Source: an uncultured Acidimicrobiales bacterium
GTDB taxonomy: Bacteria; Actinomycetota; Acidimicrobiia; Acidimicrobiales; Aldehydirespiratoraceae
NCBI GenBank assembly: GCA_958296055.1
Contig: CATQHS010000001.1
Span: 1,956,277-2,020,276 of the forward strand
Direction of reading: 5' to 3'
DNA length: 64,000 nucleotides
In this document: piece by piece, positions 14,727-22,706 of the stretch
How positions within the stretch are numbered: position 1 is the first letter of the stretch
Layout of the letters: the number at the start of each line of letters is the position of its first letter
Made by a program: the position numbers and the translations under genes
Notes under the pieces: generated by a model
What the model was told of the DNA's origin: nothing
Seen by the model: the letters and a program-made list of their open reading frames with translations, nothing else
The model's database searches: none

Positions 14727-16004
14727 TCAGGCGCAGATGCCGATGGCCACAGCGGCGTACACCTTGGCTGCGGCCACTAGGTCGTCCAGCTCGAAATGGC
14801 CGGTCCCCTGCACCGCGGCCGAGCCCCGGGGCGGGCCGAAGGTGAGCGAGGGGATTCCCACCGCGTTGAAGATGTTGGTGTCTCGCCACATGGAGGTGTG
14901 GGCCACCTGCGGGGGCGGGGTCCGGCCCCCCACCACCTCGCCGTAGGCCCCTTCCACCGCGGCGGCCAGCGGCTCCACCCCGGTGCCTTGCAGACCCGCC
15001 TTGGCCATGTAGCACTCCACCTCGGCGGCCGGGTCCACCGAGCGGGCCACTTCCCGAACCTCGGCCACCACCGCGTCCTGGGAGGCGCCGGGCGGGGTGC
15101 GCACGTCCATGTACAGCTTGCACACCGGGGAGGACCGGTTGGGCCGGTACGGAACTCCGCCCCGGATGGCGCCCACCTGGGCCTTGGGCCGCACCTCGCC
15201 CAGCTCGGACACGTAGGAGTTGCGCTCCTCGTAGTCGATCCCCCACGCCTCCAAGGCGGTGGCCACCGCCGCGCCCTTGACGATGGCGTTGGGGTGATCG
15301 GCCAGTTCGGCCGCCCGGATCAGCCGGGGCGTGTACATGTTGCGACCCCGCAGGGTGATCTTGAGGTACACGGCGCCGCACTCGATCCACGACATCGACC
15401 AGGCCGTGGTCTCGGCCACCAGGGCGTAGTCGGCCCGCACCCCGTGGTCCACCAGGTGGCGGGTGCCGAAGCCCTTGCCCTCGTAGCTGAGGCCCTGGTA
15501 CTCGTCCACCGGGGCCATGCCCGTCTCGCCCGCCACCGAGGTGAGGATCACGTCGCCGGCCAGCTCCGCCCCCGCGGAGCGCAGCGCCTTGGCCATCACC
15601 ATGAACACCGACATGCAGCCCCGGTCGTTGAGCACGGTGTGGCCGAAGAGCCGGTCGCCCTCCCGCCAGGCTCCCACCCGGTTGGGGTCGCTGGACTCCA
15701 TGAGGTTGTCGTGGTCGGGCCCGCTGATCTCGGTGTCGAGGTGGGCGTTGAAGATCAGGCTGCGGCCGCCCCCGGCGCCGGCCAGGGTGGCCACCACGTT
15801 GGAGCGGTCGGGCAAGATCGGCTGCTGGCGGGCCGGCACCCCGTGGCGCTCGTACCAGGCGCTCACCGCGTCGGCCACCGGCTGCTCGTGCCCGCAGGGC
15901 CCGTAGGTGTTGCCCAGCTCCAGGCAGGTCTCGGCCAACAGCTCCCGGTCGGCGTCGATGCGCTCGAACACCTGACGGCGAAGATCGGTTCCGGCTGTGG
16001 TCAT
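14727..16004 (-). CDS. M20-family metallopeptidase/deacylase
   Basis: A 425-residue enzyme of the M20 peptidase family, which includes ArgE, DapE and N-acyl-amino-acid hydrolases. First metal site: H88-x-D90 in FNAHLDTE; bridging Asp127 in LNDRG; a catalytic Glu in SVAGETG, although the usual Glu-Glu pair is Glu-Thr here. The central dimerisation domain contains EVREVARSVD, and the last His is probably in GTGHFELDDL. Members remove acyl groups or cut dipeptides with Zn or Co. It is followed 36 bases upstream by a ThDP enzyme gene on the same strand, likely one operon. Confidence 0.85.
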   Translation of the reverse strand: MTTAGTDLRRQVFERIDADRELLAETCLELGNTYGPCGHEQPVADAVSAWYERHGVPARQQPILPDRSNVVATLAGAGGGRSLIFNAHLDTEISGPDHDNLMESSDPNRVGAWREGDRLFGHTVLNDRGCMSVFMVMAKALRSAGAELAGDVILTSVAGETGMAPVDEYQGLSYEGKGFGTRHLVDHGVRADYALVAETTAWSMSWIECGAVYLKITLRGRNMYTPRLIRAAELADHPNAIVKGAAVATALEAWGIDYEERNSYVSELGEVRPKAQVGAIRGGVPYRPNRSSPVCKLYMDVRTPPGASQDAVVAEVREVARSVDPAAEVECYMAKAGLQGTGVEPLAAAVEGAYGEVVGGRTPPPQVAHTSMWRDTNIFNAVGIPSLTFGPPRGSAAVQGTGHFELDDLVAAAKVYAAVAIGICA

Positions 16005-16040
16005 GGGCTGCTCCTGTTTCTGGTTGTTTCTGCTGCGGTT

Positions 16041-17753
16041 CTAGCCGTCGCGGGCCACCACCACGTCCACGACGGCCGAGCGGCGCTCGTGGCGGACGAT
16101 CCTCGCCGCCCGGGCCAGCCCCTCGGCCAGCTTGCCCGGCGCGGTGATGGGCCCGATGCCTTCCACCCCTTGAGCCTCGGCCAGGGCGGCGAAGTCGATG
16201 CCGGGGTCGTCGAGGTCGATCCCCGGCGAGGGCTCTGGAACCGGACGGCCCCGCAGTCGGGCTACCACCGACTGGTGGAGGCGGTCCTTGCCGTAGGTGC
16301 GGTTGTTGACTACCACGAACAGGGCGGCCAGCCGGTGGTGAGCCGCTGTCCACAGCGCGGAGGCGGTGTACAAGAAGTCGCCGTCGGGCTGGAGGTCGAT
16401 CACCAGAGTGTCGTCGCCGCGGTGGGCCAGGGCCGCCCCGATCGTCGCACCCGGCCCGTAGCCGAGGCCCCCGCCGCCGGAGTAGCCGAGATAGCAGTTG
16501 TATTCGGCGAAGGTCCAGGCCCGGCGGGCCCAGCCGCCCAGGGTCCCGTGGGCGAGCTGCCACGGGCCCTCGGCCGTCAGCGGGGCCAGGGCCGCGGCCA
16601 GTCCGGCCCGGGTGATCGGCCCGGCCCCTCCGTCGGCGGCCGGCGGTGCCGGGGCGGCCCGGGCCAGATCGGCCTCGATCGCCCGGCGGCGGTCGGCCCG
16701 ATCACCGGCCCGCTCGGCCACCAGGTCGGCTAGGTCCGGCAGGGCCGCGGCGGTGTCGGCCACCAGCATGAGGTCGCTACCGTCGGGTCCCTCCCGGTCG
16801 TTGAAGCCCCGGTGCATGAGCTGGTTGAGGCTCATGCCCACGATGGGCGTCCCCGGCGCCAGCAGGGATCGGGAACCGTGGTGTTCGATGTCGATCTCCG
16901 AGACGGCCCACCGCACGTCGCGGAGGTCCAAGGCCACGGCCAGATCGCATCCGGCCAGCAGCTTGCGGTGGCAGTCGGTGCCGTCGAGGGGGTGGTCGGA
17001 GGGGAAGTTGTGCCGAGAGCCCAAGTCCACCACCGGGACGGCCAGCGCCTCGGCCAGCCGGATCAGGGCCTCGTACCCGGCCCGGCTGCGGCCTACGAAG
17101 TCGGCCAGGATCACCGGCCGCTCGGCAGCCACCAAGCGGTCGGCCAGCTCGGCCAAATCGCCGGGCGGGGCGGTGATCACACCGGGCTCGACCCTCCGTA
17201 GCCGGGCCAGGCCGTCGCTGACCGCATCGCTCACCGGCTGCTCCTGCAACAACGCGTCGAGGCCCACGAAAACCGGCCCCTGAGGCGACGTGAGGGCGAT
17301 CCGGGCCGCTCGCATCAGCGAATCCGCCAGGGCCTCGGCGCTGGTCGGCTCGTCGTCCCACTTGACGTAGTCCCGCACCACCAGGCCGTGGCTGCGGGTG
17401 GCGTGCAGCCAGTCGATCCAGGGCCGCCGGCGGGCCGCGTCGCCCGGCCCGGCGCCGCCCAGCACCAGCATGGGCACTAAGTCGGCCCAGGCGTTGAAGA
17501 TTCCCATCGACCCGTTCTGCAAGCCCACCAGGTCGTGCAGCGCCGCCGCCATCGGCCGGCCCGCGGCCTTGGCGTAGCCGTGGGCGACGGCCACCGCCAC
17601 CGCCTCGTCGGCGGCCAGGATCAGCTCAGGCCCGTCGAGCTGCACCAAGGAGTCGTGCAGCCCCCTCAGGGTTGCGCCCGGGTTGAGGGCGGCGTACTTG
17701 ATGCCGAGACGGTCCAAGAGCCGGACCACGATGTCGCTGCCGTAGGTGTTCAC
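16041..17753 (-). CDS. Thiamine diphosphate-dependent enzyme (acetolactate synthase/benzoylformate decarboxylase type)
   Basis: A 570-residue enzyme from GTG 17753; the open frame runs on to 19007 but that part is antisense to the amidohydrolase. An N-terminal Pyr domain (LDRLGIKYAALNPGATLRGLHDSL, with catalytic-type Glu region AADEAVAVAVAHGYAKAAGRP), a central domain and a C-terminal PP domain with the ThDP motif, PDGDFLYT to VVVNN at about 455-481. Such enzymes decarboxylate or condense 2-oxo acids. The nearest-type role could be a benzoylformate-, oxalyl- or sulfopyruvate-like decarboxylase; the exact one is not clear. Likely co-transcribed with the M20 enzyme. Confidence 0.85.
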   Translation of the reverse strand: MNTYGSDIVVRLLDRLGIKYAALNPGATLRGLHDSLVQLDGPELILAADEAVAVAVAHGYAKAAGRPMAAALHDLVGLQNGSMGIFNAWADLVPMLVLGGAGPGDAARRRPWIDWLHATRSHGLVVRDYVKWDDEPTSAEALADSLMRAARIALTSPQGPVFVGLDALLQEQPVSDAVSDGLARLRRVEPGVITAPPGDLAELADRLVAAERPVILADFVGRSRAGYEALIRLAEALAVPVVDLGSRHNFPSDHPLDGTDCHRKLLAGCDLAVALDLRDVRWAVSEIDIEHHGSRSLLAPGTPIVGMSLNQLMHRGFNDREGPDGSDLMLVADTAAALPDLADLVAERAGDRADRRRAIEADLARAAPAPPAADGGAGPITRAGLAAALAPLTAEGPWQLAHGTLGGWARRAWTFAEYNCYLGYSGGGGLGYGPGATIGAALAHRGDDTLVIDLQPDGDFLYTASALWTAAHHRLAALFVVVNNRTYGKDRLHQSVVARLRGRPVPEPSPGIDLDDPGIDFAALAEAQGVEGIGPITAPGKLAEGLARAARIVRHERRSAVVDVVVARDG

Positions 17754-17930
17754 TGCGCTCGGCCCCCGATGCCGCGGCAGGCGCTTGTCGCCCGCAGTGG
17801 CGCCCGCGGAATTGCCCGCCAACCGCCGAAACGGTATACAGAGCACAGAAGACCGGGCCAGCGAGTCCGGACGCGCCCGGACGAACAGAGCCCGCTCCGG
17901 CGCGTCGAGTTCCATCAGGAAGGAGCGGGT
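17754..17930. promoter_or_regulatory. Divergent promoter region, ThDP enzyme / amidohydrolase
   Basis: Contains a TATACA box at 17835-17840 reading toward the amidohydrolase, a 10-base palindrome TGCCGCGGCA near 17770-17779, and an inverted repeat GTCCGG/CCGGAC around 17865-17882 that could be an operator. GGAG at 17922-17925 serves the GTG at 17931. Confidence 0.4.
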
Positions 17931-19124
17931 GTGCGCGATCAGATGACGATCATCGACACCGATACCCACGTCTGGCCGTCGGTGGAGGTGCTGAAGCGCT
18001 ACGCCGACGACAAGCTGCTCGGCCGCTGGGACGATGAGCTGGCCCGCTACGAGCGCCGGGTGGAGCTGCCCCTCACCTACGGCGACCCCGACGGGCCCTG
18101 GACCAACCTGAGCATCGAGCCCCGGGGCTACCTGCGGGAGATCGGCGAGAAATCCCACCTCGACGAGGAGCTGGGGGCGGGGGGCCGGGCCGCCCTGGAG
18201 GGCAAGATCCGGGGCTTGGTCATCACCGAGGACTCGCCCACCGCCAGCGTCGGCCACGACAACGCCACCGGCCGACTGGCCGACATGGACCGCGAAGGGG
18301 TGGACGTCCACCTGCTCATCCCCGGAACCTGGCCCCAGTCGGTCACCGTCTGTCCGGTGGACGTGGCCGCCGGGCTGTACGAGGCCTACGCCCGCTACAT
18401 GACCGACTTCTGCTCCGTCGCCCCCGACCGGCTCAAGAGCCTGCTGCAGGTCACCGGCTGCGACGTGGAGTGGTCGGTGCGCCACATCGCCGCCAACGCC
18501 GACGGCCCTTCGGTGTCGGGGGTCATGCTGTCGCTGGCCGAGGGCATGCCCATCGACGACCCCGATCTGGAGCCGATCTGGGCAGCCATGGCCGACGCCG
18601 ACCTGCCCCTGCTGCACCACTCCTTCTTCTATGAGCCGCCCTACTTCCCCGGTTACCGGGACGTGTGGGACAACATCGTGGTGGCCCGCACCGCCGCCCA
18701 CCCGTGGGGGGCTCAGCTCCGCTTGGCCTACCTGCTGCTCAGCGGAGTGTTCGACCGCTATCCCAACCTGCGGGTCGGGTTCTCCGAGACCGGGTGCGGC
18801 TGGCTCCCGGAGTGGCTGCTGCGCCTCGACGGCCAGTCCAAGCACCTCAAGAGCAAGGGACCGAGGCTGGCCATGGCCCCCTCCGACTACGCCCGGGCCG
18901 GCCACGTGTTCTGCGGCATCGAGTTCTACGAGGGCGAGAAGATCTTCGACCACGTCACCAACGTGCTTGGCGACGAGGTGCTCATGTACCAGTCCGACTT
19001 CCCCCACGCCCAGTGCCGCTTCCCCGACTCGCCCGGCGTGGCCCTGGGCTGGGACATACCCGACCGCGGCCAGCGGGAGAAGCTGTTCTCGGGCAACGCC
19101 TCCCGCTTCCTGCGGATGAACTGA
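17931..19124 (+). CDS. Amidohydrolase 2 family metal-dependent hydrolase/decarboxylase
   Basis: A 397-residue protein. GTG 17931 has GGAG at the right distance; ATG 17943 is the alternative. The TIM barrel begins with DTDTHVWPS (metal-binding DxH), continues with a His in LPLLHHSFF, a SETGCGWLPEWL strand-7/8 motif and the final metal Asp in YQSDFPHAQCRFPD. This is the ACMSD/o-pyrocatechuate decarboxylase group (Amidohydro_2), which decarboxylates or hydrolyses aromatic and heterocyclic acids. It leads a plus-strand series with two cupins and an AAA ATPase, in keeping with an aromatic or amide catabolic role. Confidence 0.85.
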   Translation: MRDQMTIIDTDTHVWPSVEVLKRYADDKLLGRWDDELARYERRVELPLTYGDPDGPWTNLSIEPRGYLREIGEKSHLDEELGAGGRAALEGKIRGLVITEDSPTASVGHDNATGRLADMDREGVDVHLLIPGTWPQSVTVCPVDVAAGLYEAYARYMTDFCSVAPDRLKSLLQVTGCDVEWSVRHIAANADGPSVSGVMLSLAEGMPIDDPDLEPIWAAMADADLPLLHHSFFYEPPYFPGYRDVWDNIVVARTAAHPWGAQLRLAYLLLSGVFDRYPNLRVGFSETGCGWLPEWLLRLDGQSKHLKSKGPRLAMAPSDYARAGHVFCGIEFYEGEKIFDHVTNVLGDEVLMYQSDFPHAQCRFPDSPGVALGWDIPDRGQREKLFSGNASRFLRMN

Positions 19125-19226
19125 CCGACCATCCGAAACCCGGCGGCGGTCCTCGCCCGGCCCCGCCGAACCAGACTAAAGATCGGAACCGACCGAAACC
19201 GAACGAGAGCGAGGACGGAACAACGA

Positions 19227-19865
19227 ATGGCTGAACGGGAGCAAGTGCGGCTCCGGGAACGGGACCGCACCGAGGAGGACCGACACCCCTACGAGGTGTT
19301 CTTCTCCACCTTCAAAGAGCGCCGGGACCTGGCCAACAACGGCCAAGTGGTGATCAAGGGCAAAGACCTGCCCTGGCAGCAGTCCCGCCAGGGCCGCAGC
19401 AAGTACTTCCTGCACATGAAGGCCAAAAACCGGGCCGTGCAGGACTGGATGCTGTTCCAAAAGGACATCCAGACCGAGTCTGGGGCCCACACCCACCAGG
19501 GCGGGCTGGTGATCTACGTCACCCGGGGCGCGGGCTACAGCGTCTTCGACGGGGTCGAATACCACTGGAAGCCCGGCGACCTGCTCATTCTGCCGGTCAA
19601 GCCCGGCGGCGTCGAGCACCAGCACTTCAACTACGACGACACCCAGAGTTCGCAGTGGATCGCCTTCATCTACATCCCGTTCCTGTTCCAGACCGGCTCG
19701 ATGCTGGCCCAGGTGAAAGAGCAGTCCAACTGGCGGGAGATGGCGGCCAAAGACCCCGGCGACGACGGTGCCGGCGCTGAGGCTGGCGGCGACGGGGCCG
19801 AGGAGGACCCGATCGCCGCCGTCACCCGGATCATCGGCGAGCGGGCGGGGGGCGACGGTGGCTGA
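19227..19865 (+). CDS. Cupin-domain protein, first of a pair
   Basis: A 212-residue protein. The cupin core lies at about 85-135: SGAHTHQGGLVIYVTRGAGYSVFDG then YHWKPGDLLILPVKPGGVEHQHFN, giving metal-ligand candidates in HTHQ and in GGVEHQHF. It is followed by an acidic, Gly/Ala-rich linker. This is like gentisate dioxygenase-type or other single-cupin Fe/Mn enzymes, but the reaction is not known. Its stop overlaps the GTG of the second cupin by eight bases (GTGGCTGA), so the two are probably made in a fixed ratio and may form a heteromer. Confidence 0.78.
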   Translation: MAEREQVRLRERDRTEEDRHPYEVFFSTFKERRDLANNGQVVIKGKDLPWQQSRQGRSKYFLHMKAKNRAVQDWMLFQKDIQTESGAHTHQGGLVIYVTRGAGYSVFDGVEYHWKPGDLLILPVKPGGVEHQHFNYDDTQSSQWIAFIYIPFLFQTGSMLAQVKEQSNWREMAAKDPGDDGAGAEAGGDGAEEDPIAAVTRIIGERAGGDGG

Positions 19866-20355
19866 GCAGACCCTGTACGACCTCACCTTCGAGGAGGCCC
19901 GAGCCGAGCGGGACCGCCGCATCGAGGCCAAGAACCTCATCGGCCGGGAGGAGTGCGAGCCCGAGCTCAACCGGATGGGCACCATGCGGTGGTACCTGCA
20001 CCCCGGCCTGGAGACGCCCAGCACCCGGGCCCTCTACTTCCACGAGCTGGAGATCCCCCAGGGCTCCAACAGCGGCAAGCTCTACTGCCAGGGCGGCGTC
20101 TTGCACTTCGTGCTGGCCGGCCGGGGCCACACCGTGCTCGACGGCAAGGCCCACGAATGGGAGGACGGCGACGCCATCGTCGTCCCCATCAGGGAGTCCG
20201 GGGTGACCTACCAGCACTTCAACACCGGGGTGGGGGACGTCCGCATGCTGGTGAGCTGGGCCAACCTCGACTCGGCCATCAGCGCCGAGGGCGGGGTGGC
20301 CATGGAGATCCTCGAACCCTGCCCCGAATGGCAGGCCGCCAACCCGGAGGGCTGA
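19858..20355 (+). CDS. Cupin-domain protein, second of a pair
   Basis: A 165-residue cupin starting at GTG 19858 inside the end of the first cupin gene. Core: SGKLYCQGGVLHFVLAGRGHTVLDGKAHEWEDGDAIVVP and GVTYQHFNTG. Compared with its neighbour, the first-motif His pair is changed to Tyr-Cys-Gln (KLYCQGG), while the second motif keeps QHF; this suggests one subunit of the pair has lost part of its metal site. The domain plan and lengths are alike, so the two arose by duplication. Followed nine bases later by the Cdc48-like ATPase. Confidence 0.75.
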   Translation: MAEQTLYDLTFEEARAERDRRIEAKNLIGREECEPELNRMGTMRWYLHPGLETPSTRALYFHELEIPQGSNSGKLYCQGGVLHFVLAGRGHTVLDGKAHEWEDGDAIVVPIRESGVTYQHFNTGVGDVRMLVSWANLDSAISAEGGVAMEILEPCPEWQAANPEG

Positions 20356-20363
20356 ATCGCTCC

Positions 20364-22535
20364 ATGGCGGCTGAGGAGGCGGTGGCCGACGACTCACCCG
20401 CCCCCGCCGCGGCCGCGGTCGCGGCTGAGGAGGCGGTGGCGGTGGCGGTGGCGGCCCGGCCGGCCCCGTCGGTTGAGCTGGGGTCCTCGGAGGTCAGCCT
20501 GGCCGACGGGGTGATGGACCGGCTCGGGATTGCCCCCGGCCAGGCCGTCGCCCTGCGCACCCCCGACCACCAAGCCTGGGCCCGGGTCCGGCCCCACCCC
20601 GGCGCCGACGCCCGGCTGGTCCGGCTGGGGCGGATGCTGTGGCCCCAGCTCGGGGTCCGGCCCGGCCAGAGCGTCGCCCTGGCGGCGGCGGGCGACCTGC
20701 CCCCGGCCTCCTCGGTGCGGATCACGCCCCCCTACACCCTCACCTTCAACCTCCAGCAGCGGCTCCTGGAGCGGCTGCGCGACGACGGCACCCCGCTGTA
20801 CCCCGGCAACCGGGTGCTGGCCGAGATCCACCCCGGCGGGGCCGGGATGCTGGTGCGGATCGACCTGGCCGACCCGAACCCGGCCCGCATGGCCGACGAC
20901 ACCGAGGTGGAGCTGCACCGGGCCGACGTGAGCGTCTCCGAGCGGGTCATCACCCTGGCTGACGTGGGCGGCGCCGACGCCATCGTCCGACGGCTGAGAG
21001 AGCTGGTGGAGCTGCCCCTGCTGCGGCCCGCCTTCTACCGCCGGCTCGGGGTGCGCCCCCCCAAGGGGGTGCTGCTCCACGGCCCGCCCGGCACCGGCAA
21101 GACCCTGATCTGCAAGGCCCTGGGCCACGAGCTGGGGGTCACCGCCTACCGGATGTCGGCCACCGAGCTGGTGGGCAGCGTCCAAGGCGAGACCGAGGCC
21201 AACCTGCGCCTGCTGTTCTCCCGGGCCTTGGCCCACGCCCCGGCGCTGGTGATGCTCGACGAGTTCGATGTGATCTCCACCCACCGGGAGCGCCTGGCCT
21301 CCCAGAGCGACGTGCGGGCCGCCAGCCAGTTGCTCACCCTGATGGACGGACTGGAGGAGGTGGACGGCCTGATCCTGATGGCCACCACCAACCGCATCCA
21401 GGCCATCGACCCCGCCTTCCGCCGGCCCGGCCGGTTCGAGGAAGAGATCTTCGTGGGGCCCCCCGGCGAAGCCGCCCGGGCCGAGATCCTGGCCATCCAC
21501 ACCCGGGAGATGCCCCTGAGCGCCGCCGCGGGCGCCGCCATCGACGACGTGGCCGGCCAGACCGGCGGGTTCGTGGGCGCCGATTTGATGCACCTGGCCC
21601 GCTCGGCCGGGCTGGAGGCGGCCGACCGCCTGGCTCGGGGCCGGGAGGGCTTCGAGCTGGCCGACTCGCTGGCCGACGCCGACATCTCCGTGGAGACCGA
21701 GGACTTCGAGTCGGCTCTGCGCACCGTGCGGCCCAGCGTGCTGCGCGACGTGGTGACCCGGACCGAGCGGATCACCTGGGACCGCATCGCCGGGCTGGAC
21801 GACCTCAAGGCCCGCCTGGCCGAGCTGGGCCGGCGGGCGGTGATCGGGGCCGCTGGCCCTGTCGACGGGGGCGACGATGCCGGGGCCGCTGGTGCTCAGG
21901 GTGTGCTGGTGTATGGGCCGCCCGGGTCGGGCAAGAGCGCTCTGGTCCACGCCCTAGCCGCTGAGCTGGGGGTGAACTTCGTGGCCATCGAGGGCAGCAA
22001 GGTCTACAACCAGTGGTTGGGCGAATCCGAGGAGGCGGTCCGGACCCTGTTCCGCCGGGCGGCCGAGGCCCGGCCGTCGCTGGTGATGCTCGACCATCTT
22101 GACGCCCTGGCCCCGGTGCGGGCCACCGACAGCAGCGAGCGGACCGACGAGCGGGTGGTGTCGGCCCTGCTGGCCGCGCTGGACGACGTGATGGCGACCG
22201 GGGAGGTCTTCGTGGTCGGCGTGTCCAACCGGCCCGAGCTGATCGACCCGGCCGTGCTGCGCTCGGGTCGGCTCGGGGTCCACTTGGAGGTGCCTGACCC
22301 CGATGGGCGCCGCCGGGCCGCGTTGGTGTCGATGCTGGCCGCCGACGGCGGGCTCGGGCTCGATCCCGACCTGGCCGCCGAGCTGGCCGAGGCGACCCGG
22401 GGCTGGAGCGCGGCCGATCTGGTGATGATGGTCGGCGAAGCCGTCGCCCGAGCCGGGCTGGAGAACCGGTCCCTGAGCTTCGACGACCTGGCCTCGGCCC
22501 TCCCGGCCCTGGCCCGGCTGCCGGCGCGTCCGTGA
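20364..22535 (+). CDS. Cdc48/VCP-like ATPase with two AAA domains
   Basis: A 723-residue protein. After a low-complexity Ala/Val head, residues about 40-190 form a Cdc48-type N-domain. AAA domain 1 has Walker A GPPGTGKT (about 240-247) and Walker B VMLDEFD (about 297-303); domain 2 has Walker A GPPGSGKS (about 518-525) and Walker B LVMLDHLD (about 573-580), where the catalytic Glu is replaced by His, so the second ring probably binds but does not hydrolyse ATP well. Cdc48-like ATPases unfold or remodel proteins. Here the gene is in an operon with two cupins, suggesting a dedicated chaperone or activase for them. ATG 20364 is preferred; upstream is the cupin gene. Confidence 0.85.
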   Translation: MAAEEAVADDSPAPAAAAVAAEEAVAVAVAARPAPSVELGSSEVSLADGVMDRLGIAPGQAVALRTPDHQAWARVRPHPGADARLVRLGRMLWPQLGVRPGQSVALAAAGDLPPASSVRITPPYTLTFNLQQRLLERLRDDGTPLYPGNRVLAEIHPGGAGMLVRIDLADPNPARMADDTEVELHRADVSVSERVITLADVGGADAIVRRLRELVELPLLRPAFYRRLGVRPPKGVLLHGPPGTGKTLICKALGHELGVTAYRMSATELVGSVQGETEANLRLLFSRALAHAPALVMLDEFDVISTHRERLASQSDVRAASQLLTLMDGLEEVDGLILMATTNRIQAIDPAFRRPGRFEEEIFVGPPGEAARAEILAIHTREMPLSAAAGAAIDDVAGQTGGFVGADLMHLARSAGLEAADRLARGREGFELADSLADADISVETEDFESALRTVRPSVLRDVVTRTERITWDRIAGLDDLKARLAELGRRAVIGAAGPVDGGDDAGAAGAQGVLVYGPPGSGKSALVHALAAELGVNFVAIEGSKVYNQWLGESEEAVRTLFRRAAEARPSLVMLDHLDALAPVRATDSSERTDERVVSALLAALDDVMATGEVFVVGVSNRPELIDPAVLRSGRLGVHLEVPDPDGRRRAALVSMLAADGGLGLDPDLAAELAEATRGWSAADLVMMVGEAVARAGLENRSLSFDDLASALPALARLPARP

Positions 22536-22546
22536 GCGTCGCCGAC

Positions 22547-22700
22547 CGATCGCCGGTGCCGCGGTGGTGAGGACGGTGGCCCGATCGCTGGTGCCGCGGT
22601 GGTGAGGACGGTGGCCCGATCGCTGGTGCCGCGGTGGTGAGGACGGTGGCCCGATCGCTGGTGCCGCGGTGGTGAGGGCCGTGGCCGGGCTGCCGGTGCC
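22547..22700. repeat. 35-bp tandem repeats, four copies plus a degenerate fifth
   Basis: Units start at 22547, 22582, 22617 and 22652, each beginning CGATCG(C/C)TGGTGCCGCGG-like sequence and ending GAGGACGGTGGCC; a diverged copy follows near 22687. The first copy differs by one base and the array fills the whole gap between the ATPase and the gamma-glutamyltransferase-like gene. The unit is not a multiple of three and no spacers occur. Each unit contains GTGGTGAGG, a possible start/ribosome-site-like string. Confidence 0.8.
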
Positions 22701-22706
22701 GCGGCG

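Noticed and set aside
14796-16733. 645-residue open frame on the plus strand
   Set aside because: Antisense of the M20 and ThDP genes; composition is His/Gly/Val-rich as expected of a GC-rich shadow.
17754-19007. N-terminal extension of the ThDP enzyme frame, 418 more residues
   Set aside because: It is antisense to the amidohydrolase gene; the enzyme family begins at GTG 17753.
20394-21950. 518-residue open frame on the minus strand
   Set aside because: Antisense of the Cdc48-like gene, with shadow-like composition.
22547-22700. CRISPR array
   Set aside because: The 35-bp units are directly adjacent, with no unique spacers and no cas genes nearby.
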